A DNA stretch of 64,000 nt from Enterococcus columbae DSM 7374 = ATCC 51263 (GTDB lineage: Bacteria > Bacillota > Bacilli > Lactobacillales > Enterococcaceae): NCBI RefSeq assembly GCF_000406925.1, contig NZ_KE136347.1:348025-412024 (forward strand), read 5' to 3'. A program made the translations under genes and the position numbers. Within the stretch, counting starts at the first letter, position 1. Each line of letters begins with the position of its first letter. Of the stretch, positions 21,194-29,750 are shown piece by piece. The notes below the pieces were generated by a model that was given only the letters and a program-made list of their open reading frames with translations, made no database searches and was not told where the DNA came from.

Positions 21194-21274
21194 ACAAAGA
21201 AATTTGTCAAAATCAATTGACAAGTTTCTTTGTCAATGTTAGACTATTTATGACAAGAATAGTTGTCATAAATA
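21191..21274 (+). promoter_or_regulatory. Three palindromic operator-like sites with TGACAA/TTGTCA arms
   Basis: Palindrome 1: TTGACAAA/TTTGTCAA, 21191-21210. Palindrome 2: ATTGACAA/TTGTCAAT, 21216-21237. Palindrome 3: TATTTATGACAA/TTGTCATAAATA, 21245-21274. Centres are 26 and 33 bp apart. TTGACA at 21217 with TAGACT 17 bp on could be the promoter, so a bound repressor would cover it. They probably serve the XRE protein encoded 26 bp downstream. Confidence 0.65.
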
Positions 21275-21300
21275 GAGAATATTCTAACGAGGTGAAAAAG

Positions 21301-21513
21301 GTGGGATTATCTAATCGTTTAAAGGAATATCGCTCTTCTTTAGGATTAAATCAGACAGAATTAGGTAAATTAGCCGGCGTTTCAAGACAAACGATTAGTC
21401 TAATTGAACGTGGTGATTATTCACCTTCTGTTGCCTTGGCTTTAAAGCTAGCTCAGATTTGTGAGGTAAAAGTAGAGGATATCTTTCAATTGAGAGAGGA
21501 TGAAGAAAGTTGA
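21301..21513 (+). CDS. XRE-family transcriptional regulator
   Basis: Small Cro/C1-type DNA-binding protein of 70 residues, almost only the helix-turn-helix (LNQTELGKLAGVSRQTISLIERGDYSPS). I chose GTG 21301, preceded by GAGGTG; the longer frame from 21217 would read through the operator palindromes. The stop overlaps the TTG start of the membrane protein gene (TTGA). XRE plus DUF3169 pairs are common in Firmicutes; autoregulation through the palindromes is inferred. Confidence 0.85.
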   Translation: MGLSNRLKEYRSSLGLNQTELGKLAGVSRQTISLIERGDYSPSVALALKLAQICEVKVEDIFQLREDEES

Positions 21514-22265
21514 AAAGTAATTTTGCAAAGAAGCTATGGACGAAGCTATTGTTAGCTGGAGGAATTGGTGGAATCATCGGCGGGATGGTAAGGATTTTAG
21601 GTGATCGTTTCATTAAAGCTACTTCTTTTAATCTAGTGGCACTACTTCACTCACTCATCTTTCCTAGTATTATTGTCTTAACTGTTTTTAGTGTGAGTAC
21701 TTGTCTAATATTAGAGTACTTCTTGAGAAAAATGAAACAACTCTTTTATTTGTTTGATGAATCCGATGATGAGAAAATCGATTGGTTAGAAAATCAATTT
21801 GAACGTTACCATATCTATGGTGAGCTTTTAAACTTTCTAGTGATCATTGCCTGTTTACTTATTCTTGCCTTGATTATCTGTTTTGCGAATACAAATCAAT
21901 TTGTTTTTTCAGTTGTGATTATAGTTATTGAACTATTAGCAATTTCTTGGACAAACCGACTATATCGTCTATTAGCCCAAGTCTTTCCAAGTAAAGCTGA
22001 GGTAGATTACACTAAGCAAAATGCAATGGATCAATGGTTAGCTCACAGTGATGAAGGTGAAAAGCAGCTCTATTATCAGAGTAGTTATTATGTATTTTCT
22101 AGAATGAATTTAGTTTATGCTTTTGTTTTGCTTGTATTGTTGGTTTCTTTGAATTTTTCGGATAAAGGATTAGTGGCAATGTTTATGGTTAGTGGGTTAA
22201 CAATAGCTGAAAAAGTGCTTTTTTATCGACATTATCTAAAATTAAGAAAACAAAAAATTAGCTAA
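21510..22265 (+). CDS. DUF3169-family membrane protein
   Basis: 251 residues starting at a TTG that overlaps the upstream stop. About six hydrophobic segments: LLLAGGIGGIIGGMV, a pair around 35-75, LLNFLVIIACLLILALIICF, VFSVVIIVIELLAI and two near the C-terminus, with an acidic cytoplasmic loop (DESDDEKIDWLE). Function unknown. The coupled XRE gene suggests the two act together. Confidence 0.7.
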   Translation: MKSNFAKKLWTKLLLAGGIGGIIGGMVRILGDRFIKATSFNLVALLHSLIFPSIIVLTVFSVSTCLILEYFLRKMKQLFYLFDESDDEKIDWLENQFERYHIYGELLNFLVIIACLLILALIICFANTNQFVFSVVIIVIELLAISWTNRLYRLLAQVFPSKAEVDYTKQNAMDQWLAHSDEGEKQLYYQSSYYVFSRMNLVYAFVLLVLLVSLNFSDKGLVAMFMVSGLTIAEKVLFYRHYLKLRKQKIS

Positions 22266-22350
22266 ATAAAAGGATCGGTCTGCAGCGATAAGAGTGAAAA
22301 GCAGTCTGCTGGTTGTTGCTATTTTGTATTTACTGCATATTATTGGTTAT

Positions 22351-22364
22351 TACTATCGATAGTA
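22351..22364 (+). promoter_or_regulatory. 14-bp perfect palindrome before the ABC exporter genes
   Basis: TACTATCGATAGTA lies about 55 bp before the ATPase gene in its promoter region. It could be an operator; no regulator can be assigned. Confidence 0.3.
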
Positions 22365-22417
22365 TCAGTTAATAAAATAAAATGAAAATTATCTATTTAA
22401 AGTAAGGGGTGTTTATT

Positions 22418-23320
22418 GTGTTAACGGTGCGAAATTTAACTAAGACTTTTGGTAATTATAAGGCTTTAGATCAACTATCATTTACAATCCAGCCTGGGTC
22501 AATTTTAGGCTTAATTGGCCAAAACGGTGCAGGTAAGACCACTACGTTTCGCTTGATTTTGGATTTTATTCAAGCAGATATGGGGACGGTTTTGTGGAAT
22601 GGGCAGCCAATTGGTGAAGCGGACTATGATAGGATTGGGTATCTTCCTGAAGAACGCGGACTATATCCTAAGCTGACGATTGAAGAGCAATTATTGTTTT
22701 TTGCCGAATTACGTGGGAAATCAAGAAAAGAGATTGCGCCACAAATTGATGCTTGGTTAGAAAAATTCCAAGTTAAAGGGAAAAAGACGGATAAAATTCA
22801 GACGCTATCCAAAGGGAATCAACAAAAGGTGCAATTGATTGCTACCTTGATTCATCAACCACAATTGGTGATTTTAGATGAACCATTTAGTGGTTTGGAT
22901 CCGGTGAATGCGCAATTGATGAAAGATGCGATTATTGAGCTACGCAAATTAAATGCCTGTGTGATTTTTTCTAGTCATAATATGGATAATGTCGAACAAA
23001 TTTGTGATCAATTAATTATGTTAAAAAATGGCAAAACGGTTTTAAATGGAACGGTACAATCGATTCGCGAATCCTTTGGCAAAACACGCCTATATTTACA
23101 AGGTGAATCGCTGGATGAAGAGCAACTAAGATTGCATTCAGGGGTAGTAGCCCTTGCTAGACGTGAAGATCAAAGCTTGGTCTTAAAGCTAGCTGATGCT
23201 GAGGTTGGTAAAGAAATTTTTTCACTCGTTACACAAAACGGGTACCTGCCTATGTTTAACCAGCAACCGCCGACTTTAGAGGAAATTTTTAAAATGAAAG
23301 CAGGTGAAAAGGATGAATAA
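22418..23320 (+). CDS. ABC transporter ATPase (NatA-like)
   Basis: ATP-binding subunit of an ABC-2 type exporter. 300 residues with Walker A GQNGAGKTT, signature LSKGNQQKVQL, Walker B LVILDEPFSGLDP and the H-loop SSHN; the C-terminal 80 residues match the extension of NatA-like ATPases. GTG 22418 has AAGGGGTG at proper spacing, while GTG 22409 lies within that site. Overlaps the permease gene by 8 bp. NatAB exports sodium in Bacillus, but other substrates are possible. Confidence 0.88.
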   Translation: MLTVRNLTKTFGNYKALDQLSFTIQPGSILGLIGQNGAGKTTTFRLILDFIQADMGTVLWNGQPIGEADYDRIGYLPEERGLYPKLTIEEQLLFFAELRGKSRKEIAPQIDAWLEKFQVKGKKTDKIQTLSKGNQQKVQLIATLIHQPQLVILDEPFSGLDPVNAQLMKDAIIELRKLNACVIFSSHNMDNVEQICDQLIMLKNGKTVLNGTVQSIRESFGKTRLYLQGESLDEEQLRLHSGVVALARREDQSLVLKLADAEVGKEIFSLVTQNGYLPMFNQQPPTLEEIFKMKAGEKDE

Positions 23321-24575
23321 GTTTTTAATCATTGCGTTAAATGTCTATAAAAAACAAGTGCGTTCTGGAGCGTTTTTGGTGATGATTTTGGCCCCTTTAG
23401 TGATGTTTGCCCTTTATTATGGTATGGGAAAATTTATTGACAGCTCTAATGAAATTTCTACCGTTGCTGTCTATGCCAATCAGCCAACCATTGCCCAAAG
23501 TGTCCAAAAATTACCTGATTATAAGGTAAAAATAGTGTCGTCAATTGAAAAAGGAAAGCAAGCGCTAGCAGATGAAAAAGTGGATCTTCTTTTGACTATC
23601 CATAATCAAGAAAATAATCTTTCGGCTAAGATTTTAAGTCGTGGACAGGTGGATACGACCTTTGAATTTCAATTGAAGGAGCTACTTAATCAAATGCAGT
23701 CTCAATTGAAGGCAGCTAGCTTAGGATTAACTAGTGAACAATTTGCACAATTAAAAGCACAGGTACCTTTAACGATTCAAAGAGTACAGTTAAATGACCA
23801 AGGAAAGCTAGTGATGAAACATGAGGATGGCAAAATTGTACAGATGATTATCGCATTTGTATGTACGATTTTATTATTTATCTTTGTAATGAATTATGCC
23901 AGTGTAATCGCCCAAGAAATTGCTACTGAAAAAGGTAGTCGAATTATGGAAATTATCTTATCTAGCACGAAAGCAACCACGCATTATTATGGTAAAATCT
24001 TTGGCGTTTTATTAGTTGGCTTGACCCAAATGATTATCTATATTCCTATTATAATTGCTGCTCTTTATGTGGCGAAGGATAATGCCACGCTCAAACCATT
24101 CTTGAGTGGCTTGTCAGCGGGAAATTCATTTAATATAAATATTATTTGGAATACCTTGTTGATTGTTTTATTTATTATTTCTGGTATTTTACAATACGCC
24201 GTGTTATCCGCTTTGGCTGGTTCGTTGGTCAATCGTGCAGAAGAAAGCTCAAAAGCGATTATGCCTGTAACTTATTTAGCTTTGATTGGCTATCTGGGTG
24301 GGATTACCTTTAGCGTAACCAATATTCAAAATCCAATCTTAAAAGTGACCTCATATATTCCGTTTTGGTCTGCATTTGGTATGCCCATTCGCATTGTCAA
24401 TGAAGTGGTGAGTTATCCACTAGCGTTGGTTAGTTTAGTCTTAAATATCCTTGTAACTTTCATCGTGATGCGCATCTCTTCTAGAATGTATAAGGCAAAT
24501 GTCCTTATCTATGATGATAAAGGCGTATTTTCAGCCTTAAAACAATCCTTTAAATTAATGAAAACAGTCAAATAA
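23313..24575 (+). CDS. ABC transporter permease (NatB-like, ABC-2 family)
   Basis: 420 residues. One N-terminal membrane segment (about 17-37), an extracellular region to about residue 180, then five or six membrane segments, the layout of ABC-2 permeases such as NatB. The conserved EIATEKGSRIMEIILSS stretch faces the ATPase. ATG 23313 follows AGGTGA. A terminator follows. Confidence 0.87.
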   Translation: MNKFLIIALNVYKKQVRSGAFLVMILAPLVMFALYYGMGKFIDSSNEISTVAVYANQPTIAQSVQKLPDYKVKIVSSIEKGKQALADEKVDLLLTIHNQENNLSAKILSRGQVDTTFEFQLKELLNQMQSQLKAASLGLTSEQFAQLKAQVPLTIQRVQLNDQGKLVMKHEDGKIVQMIIAFVCTILLFIFVMNYASVIAQEIATEKGSRIMEIILSSTKATTHYYGKIFGVLLVGLTQMIIYIPIIIAALYVAKDNATLKPFLSGLSAGNSFNINIIWNTLLIVLFIISGILQYAVLSALAGSLVNRAEESSKAIMPVTYLALIGYLGGITFSVTNIQNPILKVTSYIPFWSAFGMPIRIVNEVVSYPLALVSLVLNILVTFIVMRISSRMYKANVLIYDDKGVFSALKQSFKLMKTVK

Positions 24576-24588
24576 CTATGAAACAATT

Positions 24589-24636
24589 AACCAATTGCTA
24601 AATTCTTTAAAGAAGGGCAATTGGTTTTTATTTTAA
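24589..24636 (+). terminator. Terminator after the ABC exporter
   Basis: AACCAATTGC/GCAATTGGTT stem, 18-base loop, then TTTATTTT. Confidence 0.8.
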
Positions 24637-24760
24637 CTAGGCTTGTTTTTTTATAAACCGTTACGCTTAAGCATTCTTCCAAAACTTTAAATTGCCAGAG
24701 GAAGCGTATCTTGTATATAATAAAGAAGAGAAAACTATTTGTTAGAAAAGAGGATTTTAT

Positions 24761-25036
24761 TTGCAAAATTATCAATATCCCATTGATTTACAATGGTCTA
24801 CTGAAGAAATGATTTGCGTGGTGGAGTTTTGGAGCTGCTTAGAGCAAGCTTATGAAACAGGGATTGACCGTCAAACATTTCTTAATCAATACAAACAATT
24901 TAAAACAGTCGTGAAAAGTATCGGTGAAGAAAGACGCTTAGGCAAGGAGTTTGAAGAATTGACCGGCTACTCACTATACCAAACGCTTAAACAAGCACAG
25001 CAAACTGATGCTAAACGTTTAAAAATGAAAGGATAA
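24761..25036 (+). CDS. UPF0223 family protein (YktA-like)
   Basis: 91 residues from a TTG start preceded by AGAGGA. The sequence NYQYPIDLQWSTEEMICVVEFW and the later GYSLYQTLKQA are typical of the UPF0223 family, a small helical protein of unknown function in Firmicutes. As in Bacillus it stands directly before an inositol-phosphatase-like gene (9 bp apart). Confidence 0.85.
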   Translation: MQNYQYPIDLQWSTEEMICVVEFWSCLEQAYETGIDRQTFLNQYKQFKTVVKSIGEERRLGKEFEELTGYSLYQTLKQAQQTDAKRLKMKG

Positions 25037-25045
25037 GAATCGTAA

Positions 25046-25819
25046 ATGGATGAATTAGCAACCAAAGTCATTGATATTATTTATGCAGCAGCGATTAAAA
25101 TTAAAGAGCAGTTGAAAACGAAAAAGCTAGTTGTATCGACAAAATCTAGTCGAACGGATTTTGTTACAAATATAGACACCCAAATCCAAGGTTTTATTAT
25201 CGATGAGTTTATGAAGGCAAATCGTGGTTATCAAGTCTTAGCTGAAGAGGGAAGTTATAATACCCTTAACGAATTAACCGGCAAGGTGCTGATTATCGAT
25301 CCAATTGATGGGACAAATAACTTGATTTTAGAGCGCCAGAATTTTTGTATCATGGTTGCCTTATATGAAAATGGTGAGGGTAAATACGGTTTTATTTATG
25401 ATGTGATGGCGGATAATTTGCTTTGGGGTGGACCGGAAGTAGGGGTTCATTATAATGAAGGAAAAATTCGTTCCGTACCTAATTTACCATTGAGTGAGGG
25501 CTTGGTTGGCTTTAATAGTGCGATTTATCGTCGTAATGCTTATCGGGCACATCAGATTGGTGATGAATCATTAGGCGTTAGAATGTCAGGCTGTGCTGGC
25601 TATGAATTGATGAATTTAGCTTTAGGGCGAAGAGTCGCTTACATTTCTAATCTACAGCCTTGGGATTATGCGGCAGGCAAGGTGATTTTAGAAACACTCG
25701 GCTTAAAAGTAACCAATATTTATGGGAACGCCTTAAAGCTTAAAGATCGAGAATTATTTATTGCTGCCACTCCACTTGCTCATGAACGAATCCTAGAATT
25801 AATTGATTCGATTAAATAG
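25046..25819 (+). CDS. Inositol monophosphatase family protein
   Basis: Mg-dependent sugar/inositol phosphatase fold, 257 residues. Metal-binding motifs: VTNIDTQ, LAEEGS and IDPIDGTNNL, with the C-terminal WDYAAGKVILE. The true substrate is not known; bacterial members hydrolyse inositol phosphate, NADP or 3'-phosphoadenosine phosphate. Probably cotranscribed with the UPF0223 gene. Confidence 0.88.
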   Translation: MDELATKVIDIIYAAAIKIKEQLKTKKLVVSTKSSRTDFVTNIDTQIQGFIIDEFMKANRGYQVLAEEGSYNTLNELTGKVLIIDPIDGTNNLILERQNFCIMVALYENGEGKYGFIYDVMADNLLWGGPEVGVHYNEGKIRSVPNLPLSEGLVGFNSAIYRRNAYRAHQIGDESLGVRMSGCAGYELMNLALGRRVAYISNLQPWDYAAGKVILETLGLKVTNIYGNALKLKDRELFIAATPLAHERILELIDSIK

Positions 25820-25940
25820 TCGATATAGTCAATGATTCTAATGTATTAATTACTTGGCAAATTGGGCTAATCAAAGTGTTTGATGATGTTGCAAATGATT
25901 TTTTTACTTAGGATGGTATCATTTTAAGGAGCTGTTTATT

Positions 25941-26093
25941 ATGGGAAATATCGATCATCTAGGCTTATATGTAGCCTTAGCGATGAAAAATTTATATTTT
26001 TTAAATGTGCAAATTGAGAATGTAGTATCTGAAGTTCAAAGGCTTGCTAAGCATTTGCGGGTAGAAGAGGTAAGCGCTCAGTTACAAAAATGA
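25941..26093 (+). CDS. Small hypothetical protein, 50 residues
   Basis: ATG 25941 is preceded by AAGGAG at a workable distance. The 50 residues begin MGNIDHLGLYVALAMKN, with a mildly amphipathic helical character and no signal peptide or membrane segment. It stands alone between the phosphatase gene and typA. I do not recognise the family; that it is translated is inferred from the start site and uninterrupted frame. Confidence 0.45.
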   Translation: MGNIDHLGLYVALAMKNLYFLNVQIENVVSEVQRLAKHLRVEEVSAQLQK

Positions 26094-26163
26094 ACTAGAC
26101 GCTCTTTTTGGCTATAATTTGTCTAAATAAGCAATTTCTCTTTTTTTTATGAAAATTTTCTGC

Positions 26164-26169
26164 TATAAT
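26164..26169 (+). promoter_or_regulatory. -10 element of the typA promoter
   Basis: TATAAT 46 bp before the TTG start, with a TG-C extension upstream. The -35 region is weak. It lies inside the longer open frame, supporting the downstream start for typA. Confidence 0.55.
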
Positions 26170-26214
26170 TACATTTTGAGTGAAAGTCAATCTGATTTAA
26201 AGGAGTCAATTAAA

Positions 26215-28056
26215 TTGAAATATAGAGAAGATATACGCAATATCGCCATTATTGCCCACGTTGACCATGGGAAAACTACGCTTGTTGATGAGCTATTAAA
26301 GCAGTCTGATACCCTAGATGCCCGTACGCAATTACAAGAACGTGCGATGGATTCAAACGCTTTGGAAAAAGAACGTGGGATTACGATTTTAGCCAAAAAT
26401 ACAGCTGTTGAATATCAAGGAACCAAAATCAATATCATGGATACACCTGGACACGCCGATTTTGGTGGAGAAGTAGAGCGTATCATGAAAATGGTTGATG
26501 GTGTATTGTTAGTTGTCGATGCCTATGAAGGTACCATGCCACAAACGCGTTTTGTATTGAAAAAAGCGCTAGAACAAAAGGTAACACCGATTGTCGTGGT
26601 AAATAAAATCGATAAACCATCTGCACGCCCTGAGCATGTGGTCGATGAAGTTTTAGAATTATTTATTGAATTAGGCGCTGACGATGATCAACTAGATTTC
26701 CCAGTTGTCTACACTTCAGCTATAAATGGTACTTCAAGTCTTTCAAGTGATCCTGCTGATCAAGAAAAGACAATGGCCCCCGTTTTTGATACGATTTTAG
26801 AACATATTCCAGCACCAGTCGATAACTCTGATGAACCACTACAATTTCAAGTTTCATTACTTGATTATAATGAGTATGTTGGTCGTATCGGTATTGGCCG
26901 CGTATTCAGAGGAACGATTAAAGTTGGCGATCAGGTTGCCTTGATGAAATTAGATGGTGATGTGAAGAAATTCCGTGTAACGAAGATTTTTGGTTTCTTT
27001 GGCTTAAAACGTTTAGAAATTCAAGAAGCAAAAGCCGGCGATTTGATTGCTGTATCTGGAATGGAGGATATCTTCGTTGGGGAAACAGTCACACCGGCTG
27101 ACCATCAAGAAGCCTTACCAATCTTGCATATTGATGAGCCAACCTTACAAATGACCTTCTTAGTGAATAACTCACCTTTTGCTGGTCGCGAAGGGAAGTT
27201 TGTTACTGCGCGTAAAATTGAAGAACGTCTAATGGCACAATTGCAAACCGATGTTTCTTTACGTGTTGACCCAATTGGACCAGATTCATGGATTGTTTCT
27301 GGACGTGGGGAATTACACTTGTCTATTTTAATTGAAAATATGCGTCGTGAAGGTTACGAGTTACAGGTATCTCGTCCAGAAGTCATTGAACGTGAAATCG
27401 ATGGTGTCAAATGTGAACCGTTTGAACGTGTGCAAATTGATACGCCAGAAGAATATATGGGTGCGGTCATTGAATCATTAGGGATGCGTAAAGCTGAGAT
27501 GCAAGATATGATTAATACAGGAAATGGTCAAGTTCGAATTATCTTCTTGGCACCAGCTCGTGGCTTGATTGGTTATACTACTGAATTCTTATCAATGACA
27601 CGTGGTTACGGTATTATGCACCATACCTTTGATCAATATCTACCAATGATTCCTGGTCAAATCGGTGGTCGTCATCATGGTGCATTAGTTTCCATTGATA
27701 CTGGTAAAGCGACAACTTATTCAATCATGAGTATTGAAGAGCGTGGAACCGTATTTGTTGAACCAACAACAGAAGTCTATGAAGGGATGATTGTTGGTGA
27801 AAACTCACGCGAAAATGATTTAACAGTTAATATTACAAAGGCAAAACAAATGACTAACGTTCGTTCAGCAACCAAAGATCAAACAGCTGTTATCAAAAAG
27901 CCTAGAATTTTAACCTTAGAAGAATCATTGGAATTCTTAAATGATGATGAATACTGTGAAGTAACTCCAGAAAGTATTCGTCTACGTAAACAAATTTTAA
28001 ATAAAAATGAACGCGAAAAAGCTGCGAAAAAACGTAAACAGGCAGAGCAAGCTTAA
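26215..28056 (+). CDS. typA: Ribosome-associated GTPase TypA/BipA
   Basis: Translational GTPase of the EF-G group that acts on the ribosome, mostly in stress or cold and in subunit assembly. 613 residues. G1 [10 protein letters not shown]2 ERGITI, G3 DTPGHADF and G4 NKIDK are intact, followed by domains II, III and V and the BipA-specific C-terminal domain. I chose TTG 26215 because AAAGGAG is at 26199-26205; the ATG at 26149 precedes the promoter -10. Confidence 0.96.
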   Translation: MKYREDIRNIAIIAHVDHGKTTLVDELLKQSDTLDARTQLQERAMDSNALEKERGITILAKNTAVEYQGTKINIMDTPGHADFGGEVERIMKMVDGVLLVVDAYEGTMPQTRFVLKKALEQKVTPIVVVNKIDKPSARPEHVVDEVLELFIELGADDDQLDFPVVYTSAINGTSSLSSDPADQEKTMAPVFDTILEHIPAPVDNSDEPLQFQVSLLDYNEYVGRIGIGRVFRGTIKVGDQVALMKLDGDVKKFRVTKIFGFFGLKRLEIQEAKAGDLIAVSGMEDIFVGETVTPADHQEALPILHIDEPTLQMTFLVNNSPFAGREGKFVTARKIEERLMAQLQTDVSLRVDPIGPDSWIVSGRGELHLSILIENMRREGYELQVSRPEVIEREIDGVKCEPFERVQIDTPEEYMGAVIESLGMRKAEMQDMINTGNGQVRIIFLAPARGLIGYTTEFLSMTRGYGIMHHTFDQYLPMIPGQIGGRHHGALVSIDTGKATTYSIMSIEERGTVFVEPTTEVYEGMIVGENSRENDLTVNITKAKQMTNVRSATKDQTAVIKKPRILTLEESLEFLNDDEYCEVTPESIRLRKQILNKNEREKAAKKRKQAEQA

Positions 28057-28069
28057 TTAGTAAACTTTG

Positions 28070-28116
28070 AAGGAAGAATCAGGTGTCGTTAGACGTGGCT
28101 TGATTCTTCCTTTTGT
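28070..28116 (+). terminator. Terminator after typA
   Basis: AAGGAAGAATCA/TGATTCTTCCTT stem followed by TTGT. Confidence 0.8.
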
Positions 28117-28162
28117 ATATTTAAGTGATTTACTTTGTAGTTCATGAGAAAGGAAGAGATTG

Positions 28163-29203
28163 ATGAGTCAACCAACTGTAGAATATTTAAAACAATTAAC
28201 GGCTATTGCGTCACCAACTGGCTTTACTGATCAAATTATTCAGTATTTACAAAACGAATTACAATCAATGGGCTATGTTGTAAAGAATAGTAATAAAGGT
28301 GGCCTGATTGTAACCGTGATAGGTGAAAATCAAACGCAGCATCGTTTTGTTACGGCCCACGTGGATACCTTAGGAGCAATGGTTCGAGCAATCAAGCCAA
28401 ACGGTCGTTTAAAAATTGATTTAATCGGGGGTTTTACCTATTCTTCGATTGAAGGCGAGAATTGTCTGATTCACTTGGCTGAAAATAACCAAACCATCTC
28501 AGGAACGATTTTAATGCATCAGACAAGCGTGCATGTCTATAAGGATGCGAGAACAGCTGAACGAAATCAAGAAAATATGGAAGTGCGTTTAGATGAAAAG
28601 GTAAGCACGGCTCAAGAGGTTCAAGATTTAGGCATTCAAGTCGGTGATTTTATCTCTTTTGATGCAAGAACAATTGTTACGCCAAACGGTTTTGTGAAGA
28701 GCAGGCATTTAGATGATAAAGTGAGTGCAGCAATCTTGATGAATCAGCTAAGGTTAATCAAGGAAAATCAGCTAACTTTACCTTATACTACCCATTTTGC
28801 TTTTAGCACATATGAAGAAGTAGGGCTTGGTATGAATAGTGGTATTCCTAGTGAAACCGTCGAATACTTAGCAGTTGATATGGGTGCGATGGGAGATGAT
28901 CAACAGACAGATGAATATTCAGTTTCCATCTGTGTCAAAGATGCTTCAGGCCCTTATCATTATGGGTTACGTAAGCATTTGGTACAATTAGCACAGGCTC
29001 ATCAAATTCCTTATCAATTAGATATTTATCCTTACTATGGTAGCGATGCTTCAGCGGCAATGCGTGCAGGTGCCGAGGTGAAGCATGCCTTATTGGGAGC
29101 AGGAATTGAATCAAGTCATGCCTATGAACGTACCCATTTAGAGTCGATTCAAGCAACTGAGGCATTAGTTCATCACTATTTATTTAGTCCTTTAGCTGAT
29201 TAA
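28163..29203 (+). CDS. M42 family metallopeptidase
   Basis: Dinuclear-metal aminopeptidase of the glutamyl-aminopeptidase/endoglucanase M type, cytoplasmic. 346 residues. Ligands and catalytic residues lie in TAHVDTLGAM, KSRHLDDKVSAA, TYEEVGLG and AVDMGAMGD, with a late His in GIESSHAYERTH. ATG 28163 follows AAAGGAAGAG; the TTG one codon earlier is less likely. Confidence 0.9.
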   Translation: MSQPTVEYLKQLTAIASPTGFTDQIIQYLQNELQSMGYVVKNSNKGGLIVTVIGENQTQHRFVTAHVDTLGAMVRAIKPNGRLKIDLIGGFTYSSIEGENCLIHLAENNQTISGTILMHQTSVHVYKDARTAERNQENMEVRLDEKVSTAQEVQDLGIQVGDFISFDARTIVTPNGFVKSRHLDDKVSAAILMNQLRLIKENQLTLPYTTHFAFSTYEEVGLGMNSGIPSETVEYLAVDMGAMGDDQQTDEYSVSICVKDASGPYHYGLRKHLVQLAQAHQIPYQLDIYPYYGSDASAAMRAGAEVKHALLGAGIESSHAYERTHLESIQATEALVHHYLFSPLAD

Positions 29204-29249
29204 GCCTTCGTATTGTGTAATATGGGATTTTAAAATAAGGAAATTGTGC

Positions 29250-29255
29250 TATAAT
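29250..29255 (+). promoter_or_regulatory. Extended -10 element upstream of ylaN
   Basis: TGC-TATAAT, 67 bp before ylaN. No convincing -35, as often seen with extended -10 promoters. Confidence 0.5.
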
Positions 29256-29321
29256 AAAGGCACTAATGTATTTTAAATGAAAAATATACTTGATTTATGA
29301 GATAGATAAGGAGGAAATCAC

Positions 29322-29621
29322 ATGGAGATGGTTTCAACAGCCGCAGCGCTTGAATTATTGCAAACAGAAGCAGATAGAATCCGATGTTTGATTTCTAATC
29401 AAAAAAATTGTCTGTGTGTCGCTCATTGTAAAGCTTTTGAAGAGGTCGTGGATACGCAAATGTATGGTTTGTCCAGACAAGTAGCTTATGCTATTCAATT
29501 AGGTATTTTAGAAAATGCTGTTGGTCAGCAATTGTTAAGTGATCTTGAACGTGATTTAGATCGTTTATATAGTGAAATTTATGATGGAAGTCGTGTCAGT
29601 GAACCGGCAAATGAGATTTAA
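29322..29621 (+). CDS. ylaN: YlaN family protein (UPF0358/DUF1507)
   Basis: 99 residues, helical. CKAFEEVVDTQMYGLSRQVAYAIQLG matches the YlaN family, small cytoplasmic proteins of Firmicutes that in Bacillus have been linked to iron homeostasis. Preceded by AAGGAGGAA. The order ylaN-ftsW-pyc is the same as in Bacillus, which supports the call. Confidence 0.88.
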   Translation: MEMVSTAAALELLQTEADRIRCLISNQKNCLCVAHCKAFEEVVDTQMYGLSRQVAYAIQLGILENAVGQQLLSDLERDLDRLYSEIYDGSRVSEPANEI

Positions 29622-29719
29622 ATAAAGTGTAATTAAATAATAGTGATTTTGGGGAAATAACAATTTGGTTGATAGAACTTGTTATTTCCTCCTTTCACTT
29701 AGTATGTAGAAAGGAAAAG

Positions 29720-29738
29720 CTATATCAAAATGATATAG
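29720..29738 (+). other. Hairpin between ribosome binding site and ftsW start
   Basis: CTATATC and GATATAG pair around AAAAT. The best Shine-Dalgarno AAAGGAA (29710-29716) is 34 bp before the GTG; folding this hairpin would bring the two to about 15 nt. Confidence 0.35.
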
Positions 29739-29750
29739 TCGGTTGTTGTA

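Noticed and set aside
21217-21300. Longer N-terminus of the XRE protein
   Set aside because: These bases are three operator-like palindromes and contain the promoter; GTG 21301 has the ribosome binding site.
26149-26214. Longer N-terminus of TypA
   Set aside because: Contains the -10 element; TTG 26215 has AAAGGAG and gives the normal TypA start.
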